NCBI GenBank assembly: GCA_963707435.1
Contig: CAVPPF010000005.1
Coordinates: forward strand, 1 to 64,000
Direction of reading: 5' to 3'
DNA: 64,000 nucleotides
DNA from: UBA4744 sp963707435
Lineage (GTDB): Bacteria; Actinomycetota; Acidimicrobiia; Spongiisociales; UBA4744
Within the stretch, counting starts at the first letter, position 1; every line of letters starts with the position of its first letter. Below, piece after piece: positions 16,876 through 26,842 of this stretch. The notes below the pieces were generated by a model. The model was not told the origin of the DNA. It made no database searches and worked only from the letters and a program-made list of their open reading frames with translations. The position numbers and the translations under genes were made by a program.

Positions 16876-18396
16876 TCAGCTCGGTGAGGTTCGGTCACCT
16901 TCGTCGCCGTACCACCATGGCTTGTCTTCCAGTCGCATGTTCCAGTGCACGTGCCGCATCGAGGTGAACGCTTCCATACCTTCGAGACCGAGTTCGCGCA
17001 CGTTGCCGCTCGCCCGCATTCCGCCGAAGGGGGCGGCCAGGTTGTCGACCACCGGGTCGTTCACCCAGACGGTGCCGACGGCCAGCTGTTCGTAGGCGCG
17101 CCGCACGCGATCCGCGGTGTGGGTGTAGCAGCTGGCGCCAAGACCGTAGGGTGTGTCGGCGGCCAGCGCGAAGGCCTCGTCGTCGTCGTCGAACGCCATG
17201 ATCGGCAGTACCGGCCCGAACGTCTCCTCCTGCATCAGCTCCATGCTGTGATCCACATCGACCACAACGGTGGGTTCGAGGTAGAAACCCGACGACCCCT
17301 CCGGGATCGCCCCTCCGGTCAGCACCTTCGCACCTCCGGCCTTGGCAGCGGCGATTTGCTCGAGGACCTTGGAGCGGCCCCGCTCGTTCCGCATCGGTCC
17401 TATCTGCGTCGCCGGATCGAACGGATCACCGACACGCAGCCCAGAGGCCAGCTCGACCACGCGCTCGACAAACCGGTCGTACATGCTCCCGTGGACGTAG
17501 ACCCGCTCGGTGGACGTACAGACCTGGCCTGCGTTGAGGAAGGACGCCCAGACCACAGCCTTGGCTGCCAGATCGGCATCGACATCGTCGAAGACGATCG
17601 CCGGGTCCTTACCGCCGAGCTCCAGGTGGGTTGGTTTTGCCAGGCGCGCGCACATTGCCCCGATTTCGGCGCCGACCTCCGTTGAGCCGGTGAAGGCGAC
17701 CATGTCGGTGTGCGCATGGCTGACCAGCTGCTCTCCAACCGTACGGCCGCTCCCGGCGACCACGTTCACGACACCGGGCGGAGTCGTCGCGGCAAAGACT
17801 TCGGCGAGAACGAGCGTCGTCAACGTCGTCTCAGAGGCCGGCTTGATGACGACGGTGTTGCCGGTGGCCAGGGCCGGAGCCACCTTGAAGGCCAGCAGCA
17901 GCAACGGGTAGTTCCACGGAACCAGCGTCGCAATGACACCGTACGGGGCCCGGACGACGAGCGACAGCTGCCCCGATTCGTTGGAAGGCGCGATCCGCCC
18001 TCCATGGACACGGGCCAGCTCGGCGTACTGGCGGAACAAGTCGGCGATCATGTCGACGTAGAGCAGGTTGCGAACGTACGGCCTGCCGGTTTCCTTCGTG
18101 ACGATGTCGGCCAGGTCGTTCTTGCGTTTGCGAATCTCGGCGGACACATCATGCATGGCGGCACTTCGTTCGGGCTGGGAGAGCGCCTGCCAGGCAGTCT
18201 GGGCCCGGACGGCCGCGGCCACGGCAGTATCAACCTGATCGGGTGAAGCGGCGGCCACGGAATCAATCGGTTGGCCGGTGGCGGGATCAAGAATGGCGAA
18301 CGGCTCGGCAGAGCCGAGCACAAAGGCTCCGTCGATCAGTAGGGGGCGGTCCGGCACATTCTCACCGTTCGGAATCCTACCCTCTTTCCCTGCCAT
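16876..18396 (-). CDS. NAD(P)-dependent aldehyde dehydrogenase (1)
   Basis: A 506-residue ALDH. GVIATLVPWNYPLLLLAFKV is the entry to the cofactor domain, FTGSTEVGAEIG the dinucleotide loop, HLELGGKDPAIV carries the general-base Glu, and NAGQVCTSTERVYV the catalytic Cys. Likely oxidises an amino-aldehyde made by the downstream aminotransferase or the FAD oxidase. First gene of a three-gene minus-strand operon; only 55 bases separate it from the divergent second ALDH. ATG at 18396 fits the family N-terminus. Confidence 0.9.
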   Translation of the reverse strand: MAGKEGRIPNGENVPDRPLLIDGAFVLGSAEPFAILDPATGQPIDSVAAASPDQVDTAVAAAVRAQTAWQALSQPERSAAMHDVSAEIRKRKNDLADIVTKETGRPYVRNLLYVDMIADLFRQYAELARVHGGRIAPSNESGQLSLVVRAPYGVIATLVPWNYPLLLLAFKVAPALATGNTVVIKPASETTLTTLVLAEVFAATTPPGVVNVVAGSGRTVGEQLVSHAHTDMVAFTGSTEVGAEIGAMCARLAKPTHLELGGKDPAIVFDDVDADLAAKAVVWASFLNAGQVCTSTERVYVHGSMYDRFVERVVELASGLRVGDPFDPATQIGPMRNERGRSKVLEQIAAAKAGGAKVLTGGAIPEGSSGFYLEPTVVVDVDHSMELMQEETFGPVLPIMAFDDDDEAFALAADTPYGLGASCYTHTADRVRRAYEQLAVGTVWVNDPVVDNLAAPFGGMRASGNVRELGLEGMEAFTSMRHVHWNMRLEDKPWWYGDEGDRTSPS

Positions 18397-18451
18397 CTCG
18401 CGGCACAGGACCCTACGATTCTGGAGACACGACCAACGATCCAGAGGTGGC

Positions 18452-19894
18452 ATGGTGGCCGAGAATCTCAAGCTCTACATCGCCGGGGAATGGACCGAAG
18501 GAACCGGCGACGAGGTCCACGAACTCATGAGTCCTGTGACGGGCGAGCACATCGCCAACGTTCCGCTCGCCTCCCCGGCCGATATCGATCGAGCCGTGGC
18601 GGCCGCTCGGACCGCCACCGAAGAGATGCGGCATTGGTCGGCCTTCGAGCGGGCCGAGCTGTGCCTCCGCATCGCCGCTGCCATCGAACCGCTCGAAGAG
18701 GAGATCGCCAGGATTCAGACCCTCGAACAGGGCAAGCCGTACCACGCCGAATCGCTTGACGACATTGCCGAAGCCAACCAGTACTTCTACAACGCCGCCG
18801 AGGACGCCAAACGCCTGGCCGGAGAAGTCATCCCTACCTCGGACCGGCACAAGCGGATGTTCACGTTCCGCCGCCCGGTCGGGGTGTGGGCGGCGATCAC
18901 GCCCTGGAACTTCCCCGTCACCATCCCGCTCGAGTACGTGGGTCCCGGACTGGCTACCGGCAATGCGGTGATCGTCAAGCCTCCCGAATTCACTTCCTGG
19001 GCTCTGCTCAAACTCGCCGAAGCGTTTGATGAAGCAGGCGTTCCCCAGGGGGCCGTTTCGATCATCCCGGGCGGGGCCCGCATCGGCGAGCACCTGGTCA
19101 AGCACGGCGGGATCGATGCGATCGGCTTCACGGGTTCGTCGGCGACCGGCAAGAAGATCGTCTCCCAGATGGGCATCAAGCGATCGATCATGGAGATGTC
19201 CGGCAACGGGCCTACCATCGTGACGGCCGACGCCAACCTCGAGGCGGCGGCTTCCCTGGCGGTGTACGGCGCCTACTACAACGCCGGCCAGGTGTGCTGC
19301 GCGACAGAACGAGTCATCGTCGTCGATGAAGTGCGCGACGACTTTGTCGAGCTCGCCGTCAAGGCATCCTCGGCCGCAGTCCTGGGCGATCCCTTCGACG
19401 AGAACACCACGATGGGCCCGCTGAACAACGAACCCACCGCTGCCAAGATGGATCGGCAGCTTGCCGAAGCGCGCCAACGAGGAGCCGAAGTCCTCGTCGG
19501 CGGGGGCCGGGCCCCGGGCTTTCCTACCGATCTCTACTACGACTTCACCATCGTCGACCGGGTCGCCGAGGACATCGCTCTCTCGAAGGAAGAGTCGTTC
19601 GGCCCAGTGCTTCCCATCCTCACTGCCGCCGACGATGACGAAGCCATCGCCATAGCCAACCGGTCCAATCTGGGGCTCCAGGCAGCGGTTTTCACCTCCA
19701 GCCTCGCCAAGGCATTCTGGTACGCCGACCGGGTCAGGTCCGGAACGGTAGTGGTCAACGACTCGACCGACTTCTGGGAGACGTTCCAACCTTTCGGGGG
19801 TGCAGCGGGAACCGACACGGGCTGGGGACGCGGCCGCCTCGAGGAGTTCACCGACCTCCAGACGGTCGTGTTCGACCTCAAGAACGTGAAATGA
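18452..19894 (+). CDS. NAD(P)-dependent aldehyde dehydrogenase (2)
   Basis: A 480-residue ALDH of the succinate-semialdehyde/lactaldehyde type. Features: WAAITPWNFPVTIPLEYV, the Rossmann loop FTGSSATGKKI, the catalytic Glu in MEMSGNGPTIV and the catalytic Cys in NAGQVCCATERV. PPEFTSWALLKLAEAF marks the cofactor pocket. ATG at 18452 is preceded by AGAGGTGG. Divergent from ALDH-1, so the pair probably shares a regulatory region. A strong hairpin follows the gene. Confidence 0.92.
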   Translation: MVAENLKLYIAGEWTEGTGDEVHELMSPVTGEHIANVPLASPADIDRAVAAARTATEEMRHWSAFERAELCLRIAAAIEPLEEEIARIQTLEQGKPYHAESLDDIAEANQYFYNAAEDAKRLAGEVIPTSDRHKRMFTFRRPVGVWAAITPWNFPVTIPLEYVGPGLATGNAVIVKPPEFTSWALLKLAEAFDEAGVPQGAVSIIPGGARIGEHLVKHGGIDAIGFTGSSATGKKIVSQMGIKRSIMEMSGNGPTIVTADANLEAAASLAVYGAYYNAGQVCCATERVIVVDEVRDDFVELAVKASSAAVLGDPFDENTTMGPLNNEPTAAKMDRQLAEARQRGAEVLVGGGRAPGFPTDLYYDFTIVDRVAEDIALSKEESFGPVLPILTAADDDEAIAIANRSNLGLQAAVFTSSLAKAFWYADRVRSGTVVVNDSTDFWETFQPFGGAAGTDTGWGRGRLEEFTDLQTVVFDLKNVK

Positions 19895-19908
19895 CCCGGC
19901 AATGACGC

Positions 19909-19941
19909 GAAGCTGGGGCGGCATCGCGCCGCCCCAGCTTC
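19909..19941. terminator. Strong convergent hairpin terminator
   Basis: A perfect 14-bp inverted repeat (19909-19922 and 19928-19941) with a 5-base loop lies between the convergent ALDH-2 and potD-like genes. It can serve both; no clear T-tract. Confidence 0.7.
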
Positions 19942-19952
19942 CACATCCAGTG

Positions 19953-21081
19953 TTAGCTCTTGGCTTGCGTGAAGTAGTCCTGGAACTGGAGCTCGAAATC
20001 CCCGGTGTTCTCGATGAACTCCAACCGTTCCATGGTGGTGTCATCGGGGAAGATCGCCGTGTCTTCGAGGATCTCCGGATCGATGAACTCCATGGCCGCT
20101 TCGTTCGGGCTTGCGTAGAAGTTCCAGTTCGTCAACTGAGCGCCTTTCTCCGCATCGAGGATGAAGTTGATGAACGTGTGCGCCGTGCACGGGTGTTCGG
20201 CTTCGGCCGGAACCGCCATGTTGTCCACCCACACCGTCCCGCCCTCCTGCGGCATGAAGTAGTAGTAGTCGTCCCAGCCGTCGATCTCGTCGAACGTGAG
20301 GAAGAAGTTGCCGTTGTACCCGTGGGAAATGGCCACTTCACCGTTGACCAGGTCGTCGGTGTACTGGTCTGAGTCGAACTTGATGATGCTGTCCCGGGCA
20401 GCCGAGATCAGCTCCGCCGCCTCTTGCAGTTCGGTTTCGCTCGTCGAATTGAGTGAGTACCCGAGATACTTGAGGGCCGCGCCAATCGTCTCGCGTGAGT
20501 CGTTGAGCATGGAAACCGGCATCCCGGCGTTCATGTCTGGATCGAAGATCAGGCCCCAGCTCTCCTCGAAGTCCTCTCCGAGCACGGCCAGATCGACCCC
20601 GAGGCCGGTCGTGCCCCACTGGTACGGAACCGAGAACTCGCCGGTCGGATCAAACGGCGGGTTGACGAACTGCTCGTCGACATTGGCCAGATTGGGGACG
20701 GCGTCCTTGTCCAGCGGATAGAGCAAGCCATCGGTGATCATGATCGAGATCATGTAGTCCGACGGAACGATCAGGTCGTACACGACGCCGGCCTGGATCT
20801 GTGCCAGCATCGCCTCATTTGATTCGTAGAAGGTCTCGACCACGTCGACCCCGTAGCTGCTCTCGAACTCCGTAATCAGGTCGGGGTCGATGTATTCGGA
20901 CCAGTTGTAAAAGTTGAGGTCGCCATCGACCTGATCGACCGCGCAGCCGGATGCTGCAACGGTGGTCGTCCCTCCGCTTGTCGGCGGTCGTCGTAGTGCC
21001 GTCATCATCCGCGCAAGCGGCCATGACGAGCACCAGCACGACGAGCAGCGCCAGATGCCTCCCGGAATGTGATGTGCCCAC
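19953..21081 (-). CDS. potD: PotD-like spermidine/putrescine-binding lipoprotein, frameshifted
   Basis: The polyamine-binding component of the adjacent ABC importer. A GTG at 21081, 13 bases after potC and behind GGAGG, begins a lipoprotein signal whose lipobox MAAC gives the lipidated Cys, followed by a D/T-rich linker. The mature domain, in a different frame, starts around VDQVDGDLNFYNWSEYIDPD and runs to the stop with PotD motifs SDYMISIM, PYQWGTTGLGVD and MPQEGGTVWVDNMAVP. Signal and mature domain are offset by one base near 20965-21000. The interval is 1129 bases, 3n+1; removing one base gives about 375 residues. Sequencing error, recent mutation and programmed shifting are all possible. 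Confidence 0.85.
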
Positions 21082-21094
21082 GAATTTACCCTCC

Positions 21095-21928
21095 TCAGTC
21101 GGCGGTTCTCGACCTTCTCTGAAAGTACAACGAGCCCGCAACCAACAGCATCGAGGCTACCAGCATGAGGGTCGACACCGCATTGATGAGGGGCGAAACC
21201 CCCCTCTTGACAAGGCCAAATACGTAGACGGGCAGCGTGGTCGCACCGGGACCGGTCACAAAGCTGGTCACCACTACGTCGTCGAGCGACAGCGTCAGAG
21301 CCAGCAGCGCTCCGCCGGCAACCCCGGGCATAATGAGCGGGAGGGTGACCCGCCGGAAGGCCTTCCAGCGGGTTGCGTAGAGATCGGCCGCAGCTTCCTC
21401 GAGGCTGGAGTCCATCTGGGAGAGCCGCGCCCGCACCACCACCGCTACGAACGAGATATTGAAAGCGATGTGGGACAGCGAGATCGATCCCAGACCGAGC
21501 TGCAACCTGGTCCCGAGCAGTCCGTTGGTGATATCGAAAGCCTGCACGAAGAACAGCAGCATCATGACCGCCATGGTCACGTCGGGGATGATGATCGGCA
21601 GGTAGAGCAAAGCATCGTAGGTGCGCTGGCCCCTGAACCGGTACCGCTCGAGCGACAAGGCCGATGCAGTCCCGACAATGGTCGAAATGAGCGTGGCCAC
21701 GAACGCGACGATCAACGAGTTCCGCAGGGCCCGCATGACATCGTCGGCCTGGAACATCTCGGCGTACCAGCGGAAGCTGGGCTTCGTCCAGACACCGACG
21801 TTTCGATTGTCGTTGAATGAGTAGAAGATCAATACGAAGATCGGCGCATAGAAGAACACGTAGACCAGCCACGAATTGGCAGCCATGAGCCGGTCGCTGA
21901 GACCGCGGGGCCGGGTGCCCGCTCTCAC
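21095..21928 (-). CDS. potC: Polyamine ABC transporter permease PotC
   Basis: A 277-residue inner-membrane permease with six predicted helices. The binding-protein-dependent permease signature is in EEAAADLYATRWKAFRRVTL (EAA loop that contacts PotA). SFNDNRNVGVWTKPSFRWY near the N-terminus is typical of PotC/YdcV. I start at GTG 21928 because it overlaps the potB stop (GTGA); an internal ATG at 21886 is the alternative. Works with PotB, PotA and the PotD-like lipoprotein. Confidence 0.9.
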   Translation of the reverse strand: MRAGTRPRGLSDRLMAANSWLVYVFFYAPIFVLIFYSFNDNRNVGVWTKPSFRWYAEMFQADDVMRALRNSLIVAFVATLISTIVGTASALSLERYRFRGQRTYDALLYLPIIIPDVTMAVMMLLFFVQAFDITNGLLGTRLQLGLGSISLSHIAFNISFVAVVVRARLSQMDSSLEEAAADLYATRWKAFRRVTLPLIMPGVAGGALLALTLSLDDVVVTSFVTGPGATTLPVYVFGLVKRGVSPLINAVSTLMLVASMLLVAGSLYFQRRSRTAD

Positions 21929-22809
21929 AAGTTCTTCCCGCCCGCCCGGAAGTAGACCAGGGTGGCGGCCAGCATGACGGCCATCACCGCAAAGGACATC
22001 GCCGACCCGAACGGCCAGTTGCGGGCGGCCAGGAACTGATTGACGATGTAGCTGCCGAGCAGCGTCGTCTTGGCACCGCCCAGGATCTCGGGGGTGACGT
22101 ACGCCCCGAGGCTGGGGATGAAGACCAGGATCGAACCGGCCACAACGCCCGGCCGGCTCAGCGGCCAGGTCACCCTCCGGAAACTCGCCCATCCGGAGGC
22201 GTAGAGGTCCCTGGCGGCTTCGACCAGGCTCCAATCGATCCGCTCGATGGCCGCGTAGAGCGGAAGCACCATGAACGGCAGAAACCCGTAGACGAGGCCG
22301 ATCAGCACAGCCAGCGGAGTGAAGAGGATTCGGGTCTCTCCCAATCCGATCAACTCTGTCAGTTGTGACACCGGACCATCGGATCCGAGCAGCACCCGCC
22401 AGGCGTAGGTCCGCACCAGGAAATTGGACCAGAACGGGATCATGACCAGCACGAGCAGTATGTTCCGCACCACCGGCCGGCGGGTAGCGATGTAGTAAGC
22501 GAACGGATAGGCGAGCACCAGACAGATGACCGTGGCAAGGGCTGCCAGCCACAGGGACCGCCAGGCGATCTCGAGCACGAGCGGTTTGGCGAGTTGACGG
22601 TATGACTCGAGGTTCCAGTCCTCGAGCAGTGTTCTCCCGGTTGGACTCCGGGTGGCGAACGAGTAGACGAACACAATGACCAGGGGAACTGCGAAGAACA
22701 AAACCAGGTAGGCGAAGCCGGGCAGGGCCAAACGAAACCCTCTTCGCCGCTCCGCCTGCTCGGCGGCCTCTTCGAAGGCCGGGGTGACCGGAGTGACCTC
22801 GGTGGTCAT
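21925..22809 (-). CDS. potB: Polyamine ABC transporter permease PotB
   Basis: A 294-residue permease with six predicted helices after a charged cytosolic N-terminus. The EAA loop reads VEAARDLYASGWASFRRVTWP. PFWSNFLVRTYAWRVLL and YVTPEILGGAKT are characteristic of PotB/YdcU. ATG at 22809 overlaps the potA stop (ATGA) and the 3' end overlaps potC (GTGA), so potA-B-C are tightly coupled. Confidence 0.92.
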   Translation of the reverse strand: MTTEVTPVTPAFEEAAEQAERRRGFRLALPGFAYLVLFFAVPLVIVFVYSFATRSPTGRTLLEDWNLESYRQLAKPLVLEIAWRSLWLAALATVICLVLAYPFAYYIATRRPVVRNILLVLVMIPFWSNFLVRTYAWRVLLGSDGPVSQLTELIGLGETRILFTPLAVLIGLVYGFLPFMVLPLYAAIERIDWSLVEAARDLYASGWASFRRVTWPLSRPGVVAGSILVFIPSLGAYVTPEILGGAKTTLLGSYIVNQFLAARNWPFGSAMSFAVMAVMLAATLVYFRAGGKNL

Positions 22810-23873
22810 TCAGCCAGGGCTTTCGATGACCCCGGCTCCCAATGCACCAGGACTTCATCGCCGGCGGCAAACAGGCGAGCACCGACCGTGTTTTCGTGCC
22901 GTACCCGCAGCGTCGCAAACCCGACGTCGACCTCGTAGAAGAGTGAGTTACCCAGGTAGATGCGCCGGGTGACCGCCCCGTCGAGCACATTGCCCGGTAG
23001 TCGTCCGCGCTCCTCCCGGGCAAGAACAAACAACCGCTCGGGTCGCAGAGCGAGCGTGACGGTTGACCCGGCAGACACATCGGTGAGGGTATTCACCATG
23101 CTTCCGTCGGGAAGGCGGACCAAACCGTCTTCGGCAACCGTTCCGGTTACGAATGTCGTTTCGCCGATGAAATCGGCCACGAACCGGGTCTCGGGTTGCT
23201 CATAAATCTGTTCGGGGGAACCCACCTGCAGGAGCAATCCCTCATTCATCACACCGATCCGGTCGGACATCGTCAGGGCTTCTTCCTGGTCGTGGGTCAC
23301 GTAGACGAAGGTGATGCCCACCCGTTCTTGAAGCTCCTTCAACTCGAGTTGCATCGCCTGGCGCAGTTTGAGATCGAGGGCGCCGAGCGGTTCATCGAGC
23401 AGCAGCACTTTGGGACGGTTCACCAACGCCCTCGCCAGGGCGACGCGTTGCTGCTGCCCACCGGAGAGCTGCGATGGTTTCCGGCTCTCCATTCCGGTCA
23501 GGCGGACCAGATCGATGGCATTCCCCACTCGATCCCGAACTTCGGTCTCATCGACTCTCTGCATCTCGAGACCAAAGGCAACGTTCTTGGCAACCGACAT
23601 GTGGGGGAACAACGCGTACGACTGGAATACGGTGTTGATCGGCCGCTTGTTGGGGGGACGCAGACCCATCTCCTCGCCGTAGATGCGAATGCTCCCCTCA
23701 GTGGGAAACTCGAGGCCGGCCATCATCCTCAGGGTGGTCGTCTTCCCGCAGCCGGACGGTCCGAGGAGCGAGAAGAACTCTCCGTCGCGGATCTGCAGGT
23801 CGAGGTGATCGACGGCGAGGACATCGTCGAAGCGCTTAGAGATTCCGCTGAGCTCCACCGCCGGGTCTGGCAC
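22806..23873 (-). CDS. potA: Polyamine ABC transporter ATPase PotA
   Basis: A 355-residue ABC ATPase. Walker A LLGPSGCGKTTTLRMMAGLE, Q-loop FQSYALFPHM, signature QLSGGQQQRVALARALV, Walker B VLLLDEPLGALD and switch His VTHDQEEALTM are all intact. A C-terminal TOBE domain (about 270-350) is typical of the PotA/CysA regulatory group. GTG start at 23873 is directly adjacent to the stop of the upstream amidohydrolase, so the transporter belongs to that operon. Confidence 0.94.
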   Translation of the reverse strand: MPDPAVELSGISKRFDDVLAVDHLDLQIRDGEFFSLLGPSGCGKTTTLRMMAGLEFPTEGSIRIYGEEMGLRPPNKRPINTVFQSYALFPHMSVAKNVAFGLEMQRVDETEVRDRVGNAIDLVRLTGMESRKPSQLSGGQQQRVALARALVNRPKVLLLDEPLGALDLKLRQAMQLELKELQERVGITFVYVTHDQEEALTMSDRIGVMNEGLLLQVGSPEQIYEQPETRFVADFIGETTFVTGTVAEDGLVRLPDGSMVNTLTDVSAGSTVTLALRPERLFVLAREERGRLPGNVLDGAVTRRIYLGNSLFYEVDVGFATLRVRHENTVGARLFAAGDEVLVHWEPGSSKALAE

Positions 23874-25514
23874 TCACCCCTCCCAGATTCCGCCGCCGTT
23901 TCTAGAGAAGGCGACTTTACCGCCGACGATGGTCGCCATGACGACCGCATCCCCAATTGATTCGAACTCGAAGATGTTGCGGTCGAGGACCACCAGGTCG
24001 GCTGCCTTGCCCTTCTCGATCGACCCGGTCTCGGTTTCGAGATGATTGACGAAGGCCGAACCTGCGGTGAACGCGGCGATTGCGTCGGCCACGGAAACCC
24101 TCTCGTCAGGAAAGAACGGCCGTTCATGCCGGTTCTCCGGAGAAACCCGTCGGACCGCCGTCTCGATCTCGAGGAGGGGATTGGCGGTCGATACGGACCA
24201 ATCGCTGCCGAAGGCGAGGGTGGCCCCGTGCCGGAGCAGACTCCGGAACGGGTATTGGCGTGCCGCCCGTTCTGGACCGAAGAACGGAATGGTCAACTCG
24301 GTCTGGTAGCCCTCGTAACAGGCCCAGAACGGTTGCCCGTTGGCAACCACCCCCAGCGTGCGAAACCTTGGAAGATCCTCCGTCGCGATCACCTGAATGT
24401 GGGAGATGTGGTGGCGGGCGTCACTCCATCCGTTCGCCCGACGGGCGGCCTCGACCGCGTCGAGCGCGTTGCGAACCGCCCGATCGCCGATCGCATGAAA
24501 GTGCACCTGGAACCCGGCGGCATCGAGTTGCGTCACGTACCGGGGCAGCATCTCCGGGTCGATGAAGTCGATCCCTCGATTGGACGTCGGCTGCCCATCG
24601 GGACCCAGATACGGATCGAGCATCGATGCCGTGAAGTTCTCCGCAACGCCATCGAGCATCATCTTGACCGAGGTGGGTCGAAAACGGCCGACCGGACCCC
24701 GGTCCCGGCGAGCTATCAGGCGTTCGATCTGTTCCTCACCCTCAGAACGTTCCCACCAGAGCGCACCAACCACGCGGGCGATCAACGCTCCCCTTCCTGC
24801 CAGCGACCGGTAGGCCTCCTCGGTCTGCGGAGTCACGTCGGCGTCTTGCCAAGCCGTGATGCCGAGCGCCAGAAGATGGTCCTGGGCAACCTTCAGGCCT
24901 CGTTCGTAGTCGGCAGCCGTGTCCGGCGGCACGACCCGGCCGACCAGCTCCATCGCGCCTTCCTGGAGGGTCCCGGCCGGGGTTCCGTCTCCTTCCCGTT
25001 CGATGCGGCCATCAGATGGATCCGTGGTTGCGGCATCGACCCCTGCGCGGGCGAGCGCCCGGGTGTTGGCCCAGGCCCCGTGACCGTCACGATTGACCAG
25101 AAAAACCGGCCGATCGGCAACGATCCGGTCGAGATCCTGGCGGGTCGGCGTGCCGCCCGGGAAGGCGTCCATCGCCCAGCCTCCACCGAGGATCCACTCC
25201 TCGTCGGGGTGCTGCGCCGCATAGGCGGCGATGATCTCCAGGTACGAACCACGATCATCGGCCTCGTGCAGGTTGCACCGGGCCAGGCCGAGGCCGGCGG
25301 TCGGGGGGTGGATGTGTGCATCCTGAAACCCGGGGAGCACCAACCGGCCGTCGAGGTCTACGACGTTGGTGGATGGCTCGACCCACTCCTTCAGTTGCCG
25401 ATCATCCCGCGTGACGGCCACGATTCTGCCGTTGTCCACGGCAACTCCCGTCGCCCAGCTGCGAGCAGCATCGACCGTGAAAACAACCCCGTTCCGCAGC
25501 ACGAAATCGGCCAT
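23874..25514 (-). CDS. YtcJ-like metal-dependent amidohydrolase
   Basis: A 546-residue amidohydrolase of the YtcJ/ExoD group. The metal-binding HxH appears as LPGFQDAHIHP; further ligands are in VHFHAIGDRAV and ARHHISHIQV, and a late LAFGSDWSV supplies the catalytic Asp. These enzymes hydrolyse amides or carbamates of varied substrates and specificity is not readable. As first gene of the potABCD operon it may release an amine or amino acid from an imported conjugate. ATG at 25514. A divergent aminotransferase begins 80 bases upstream. Confidence 0.87.
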   Translation of the reverse strand: MADFVLRNGVVFTVDAARSWATGVAVDNGRIVAVTRDDRQLKEWVEPSTNVVDLDGRLVLPGFQDAHIHPPTAGLGLARCNLHEADDRGSYLEIIAAYAAQHPDEEWILGGGWAMDAFPGGTPTRQDLDRIVADRPVFLVNRDGHGAWANTRALARAGVDAATTDPSDGRIEREGDGTPAGTLQEGAMELVGRVVPPDTAADYERGLKVAQDHLLALGITAWQDADVTPQTEEAYRSLAGRGALIARVVGALWWERSEGEEQIERLIARRDRGPVGRFRPTSVKMMLDGVAENFTASMLDPYLGPDGQPTSNRGIDFIDPEMLPRYVTQLDAAGFQVHFHAIGDRAVRNALDAVEAARRANGWSDARHHISHIQVIATEDLPRFRTLGVVANGQPFWACYEGYQTELTIPFFGPERAARQYPFRSLLRHGATLAFGSDWSVSTANPLLEIETAVRRVSPENRHERPFFPDERVSVADAIAAFTAGSAFVNHLETETGSIEKGKAADLVVLDRNIFEFESIGDAVVMATIVGGKVAFSRNGGGIWEG

Positions 25515-25594
25515 CGTCACCTCCTCGGAAAAGGGTAGCGACCCGACCAAACCACCCGCCACACGGGCAGGGATGCACCGGGTAGAGTCGCACC

Positions 25595-26842
25595 ATGAAC
25601 GCTTTCTGGCATCCATTTGCGGACATGGCGGCGGTCGACGGACACGAGGTGGTCATCGATCGCGGCGAGGGTATCTACGTTTTCGACGAGGGTGGCAGAA
25701 AGTACCTGGATGCCACCGCCAGCCTCTGGTACTGCAACGTTGGCTACGGACGCCGGGAGATCGTTACCGCAGTCGCAGCGCAGATGCAGAAGCTGCACGC
25801 CTATCACACCTTCGGCGACTTCGTTTCGCGCCCGGTCATCGAACTATGCGAGAGGATTGCGTCGGTTGCTCCGGTGCCCGGCAGCAAGGTCTTCCTCACC
25901 AGCGGAGGCTCCGACTCGGTCGACAGCGCCGCCAAGCTGGCCCGGCGTTACTTCCACCTCACCGGGCAGCCGGATCGCACGGTGTTCATCGCCCGCGAGT
26001 GGGGCTACCACGGCACCCATGCCTACGGCACCAGCCTGGCGGGCATCGCGCCCAACCGGGATGGCTACGGGGATCTGGTCGGTGACGTGGTCGTCGTGCC
26101 GTGGGATTCCGTCGATGCCGTCGAGAAGGTGATCGAGCAGGCCGGCCCCGAGCGGATCGCCGGGATCTTCTGTGAGCCCGTCGTCGGGGCAGGCGGTGTG
26201 CGCGTGCCGCCCGACGGCTACCTGACCGGCGTTCGTTCCGCCATCCGGGACGCAGGAGCGCTCTTCATTGCCGACGAGGTCGTGACCGGATTCGGCCGGG
26301 TGGGCGACTGGTTCGCCTCGAATCGATTCGATCTCGAACCGGACCTCGTGACGTTCGCCAAAGGCGCAACTTCGGGTTACCTGCCGCTCGGCGGCTTGAT
26401 CGTCGCTCCCTGGATCGCCGAACCGTTCTGGCAAGGCGGGGTGATGTGGCGACACGGCTATACCTATTCGGGTCACTCAGCCGCCGCTGTTGCAGGGATC
26501 GCCAACTTCGACATACTCCAACGCGAGGAACTCCCGGCTCGTGCTCTGGAGCTGGAAACGGTCTTGGCGGCGGCGTTGGCCTCGCTGGCCGAACACCCGC
26601 TGGTGACGGAGATCCGGTCGGGACTCGGGGTGCTGGGGGCGGTCCAGATCGATCCGGAAGCCATCGACACCGATCCGGGACTCCCGGCCAGGGCGTTCCG
26701 AGCCATCCGGGAGGCGGGCGCCATCACCCGTGCGGTGGGAGGCGGCGGACTGCAGGTCTCCCCACCGCTCATCATCACCGCCGAGCAAATCGAGGAAATG
26801 GTCGCGGCGTTTGCTGCAGGGCTCGACGTGGTGGAAGTGTGA
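25595..26842 (+). CDS. Class III PLP aminotransferase, diamine/omega-amino-acid type
   Basis: A 415-residue omega-transaminase. N-terminal FWHPFADM is typical of the putrescine / beta-alanine:pyruvate / DAPA group. FLTSGGSDSVDSAAKLARRY binds the cofactor phosphate, YHGTHAYGTS and ADEVVTGFGRVG follow, and FAKGATSGYLPLGG carries the Schiff-base Lys. Likely converts an amine to its aldehyde, feeding the aldehyde dehydrogenases nearby. Its stop overlaps the GTG of the FAD oxidase (GTGA), so the two enzymes are produced together. Confidence 0.9.
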   Translation: MNAFWHPFADMAAVDGHEVVIDRGEGIYVFDEGGRKYLDATASLWYCNVGYGRREIVTAVAAQMQKLHAYHTFGDFVSRPVIELCERIASVAPVPGSKVFLTSGGSDSVDSAAKLARRYFHLTGQPDRTVFIAREWGYHGTHAYGTSLAGIAPNRDGYGDLVGDVVVVPWDSVDAVEKVIEQAGPERIAGIFCEPVVGAGGVRVPPDGYLTGVRSAIRDAGALFIADEVVTGFGRVGDWFASNRFDLEPDLVTFAKGATSGYLPLGGLIVAPWIAEPFWQGGVMWRHGYTYSGHSAAAVAGIANFDILQREELPARALELETVLAAALASLAEHPLVTEIRSGLGVLGAVQIDPEAIDTDPGLPARAFRAIREAGAITRAVGGGGLQVSPPLIITAEQIEEMVAAFAAGLDVVEV

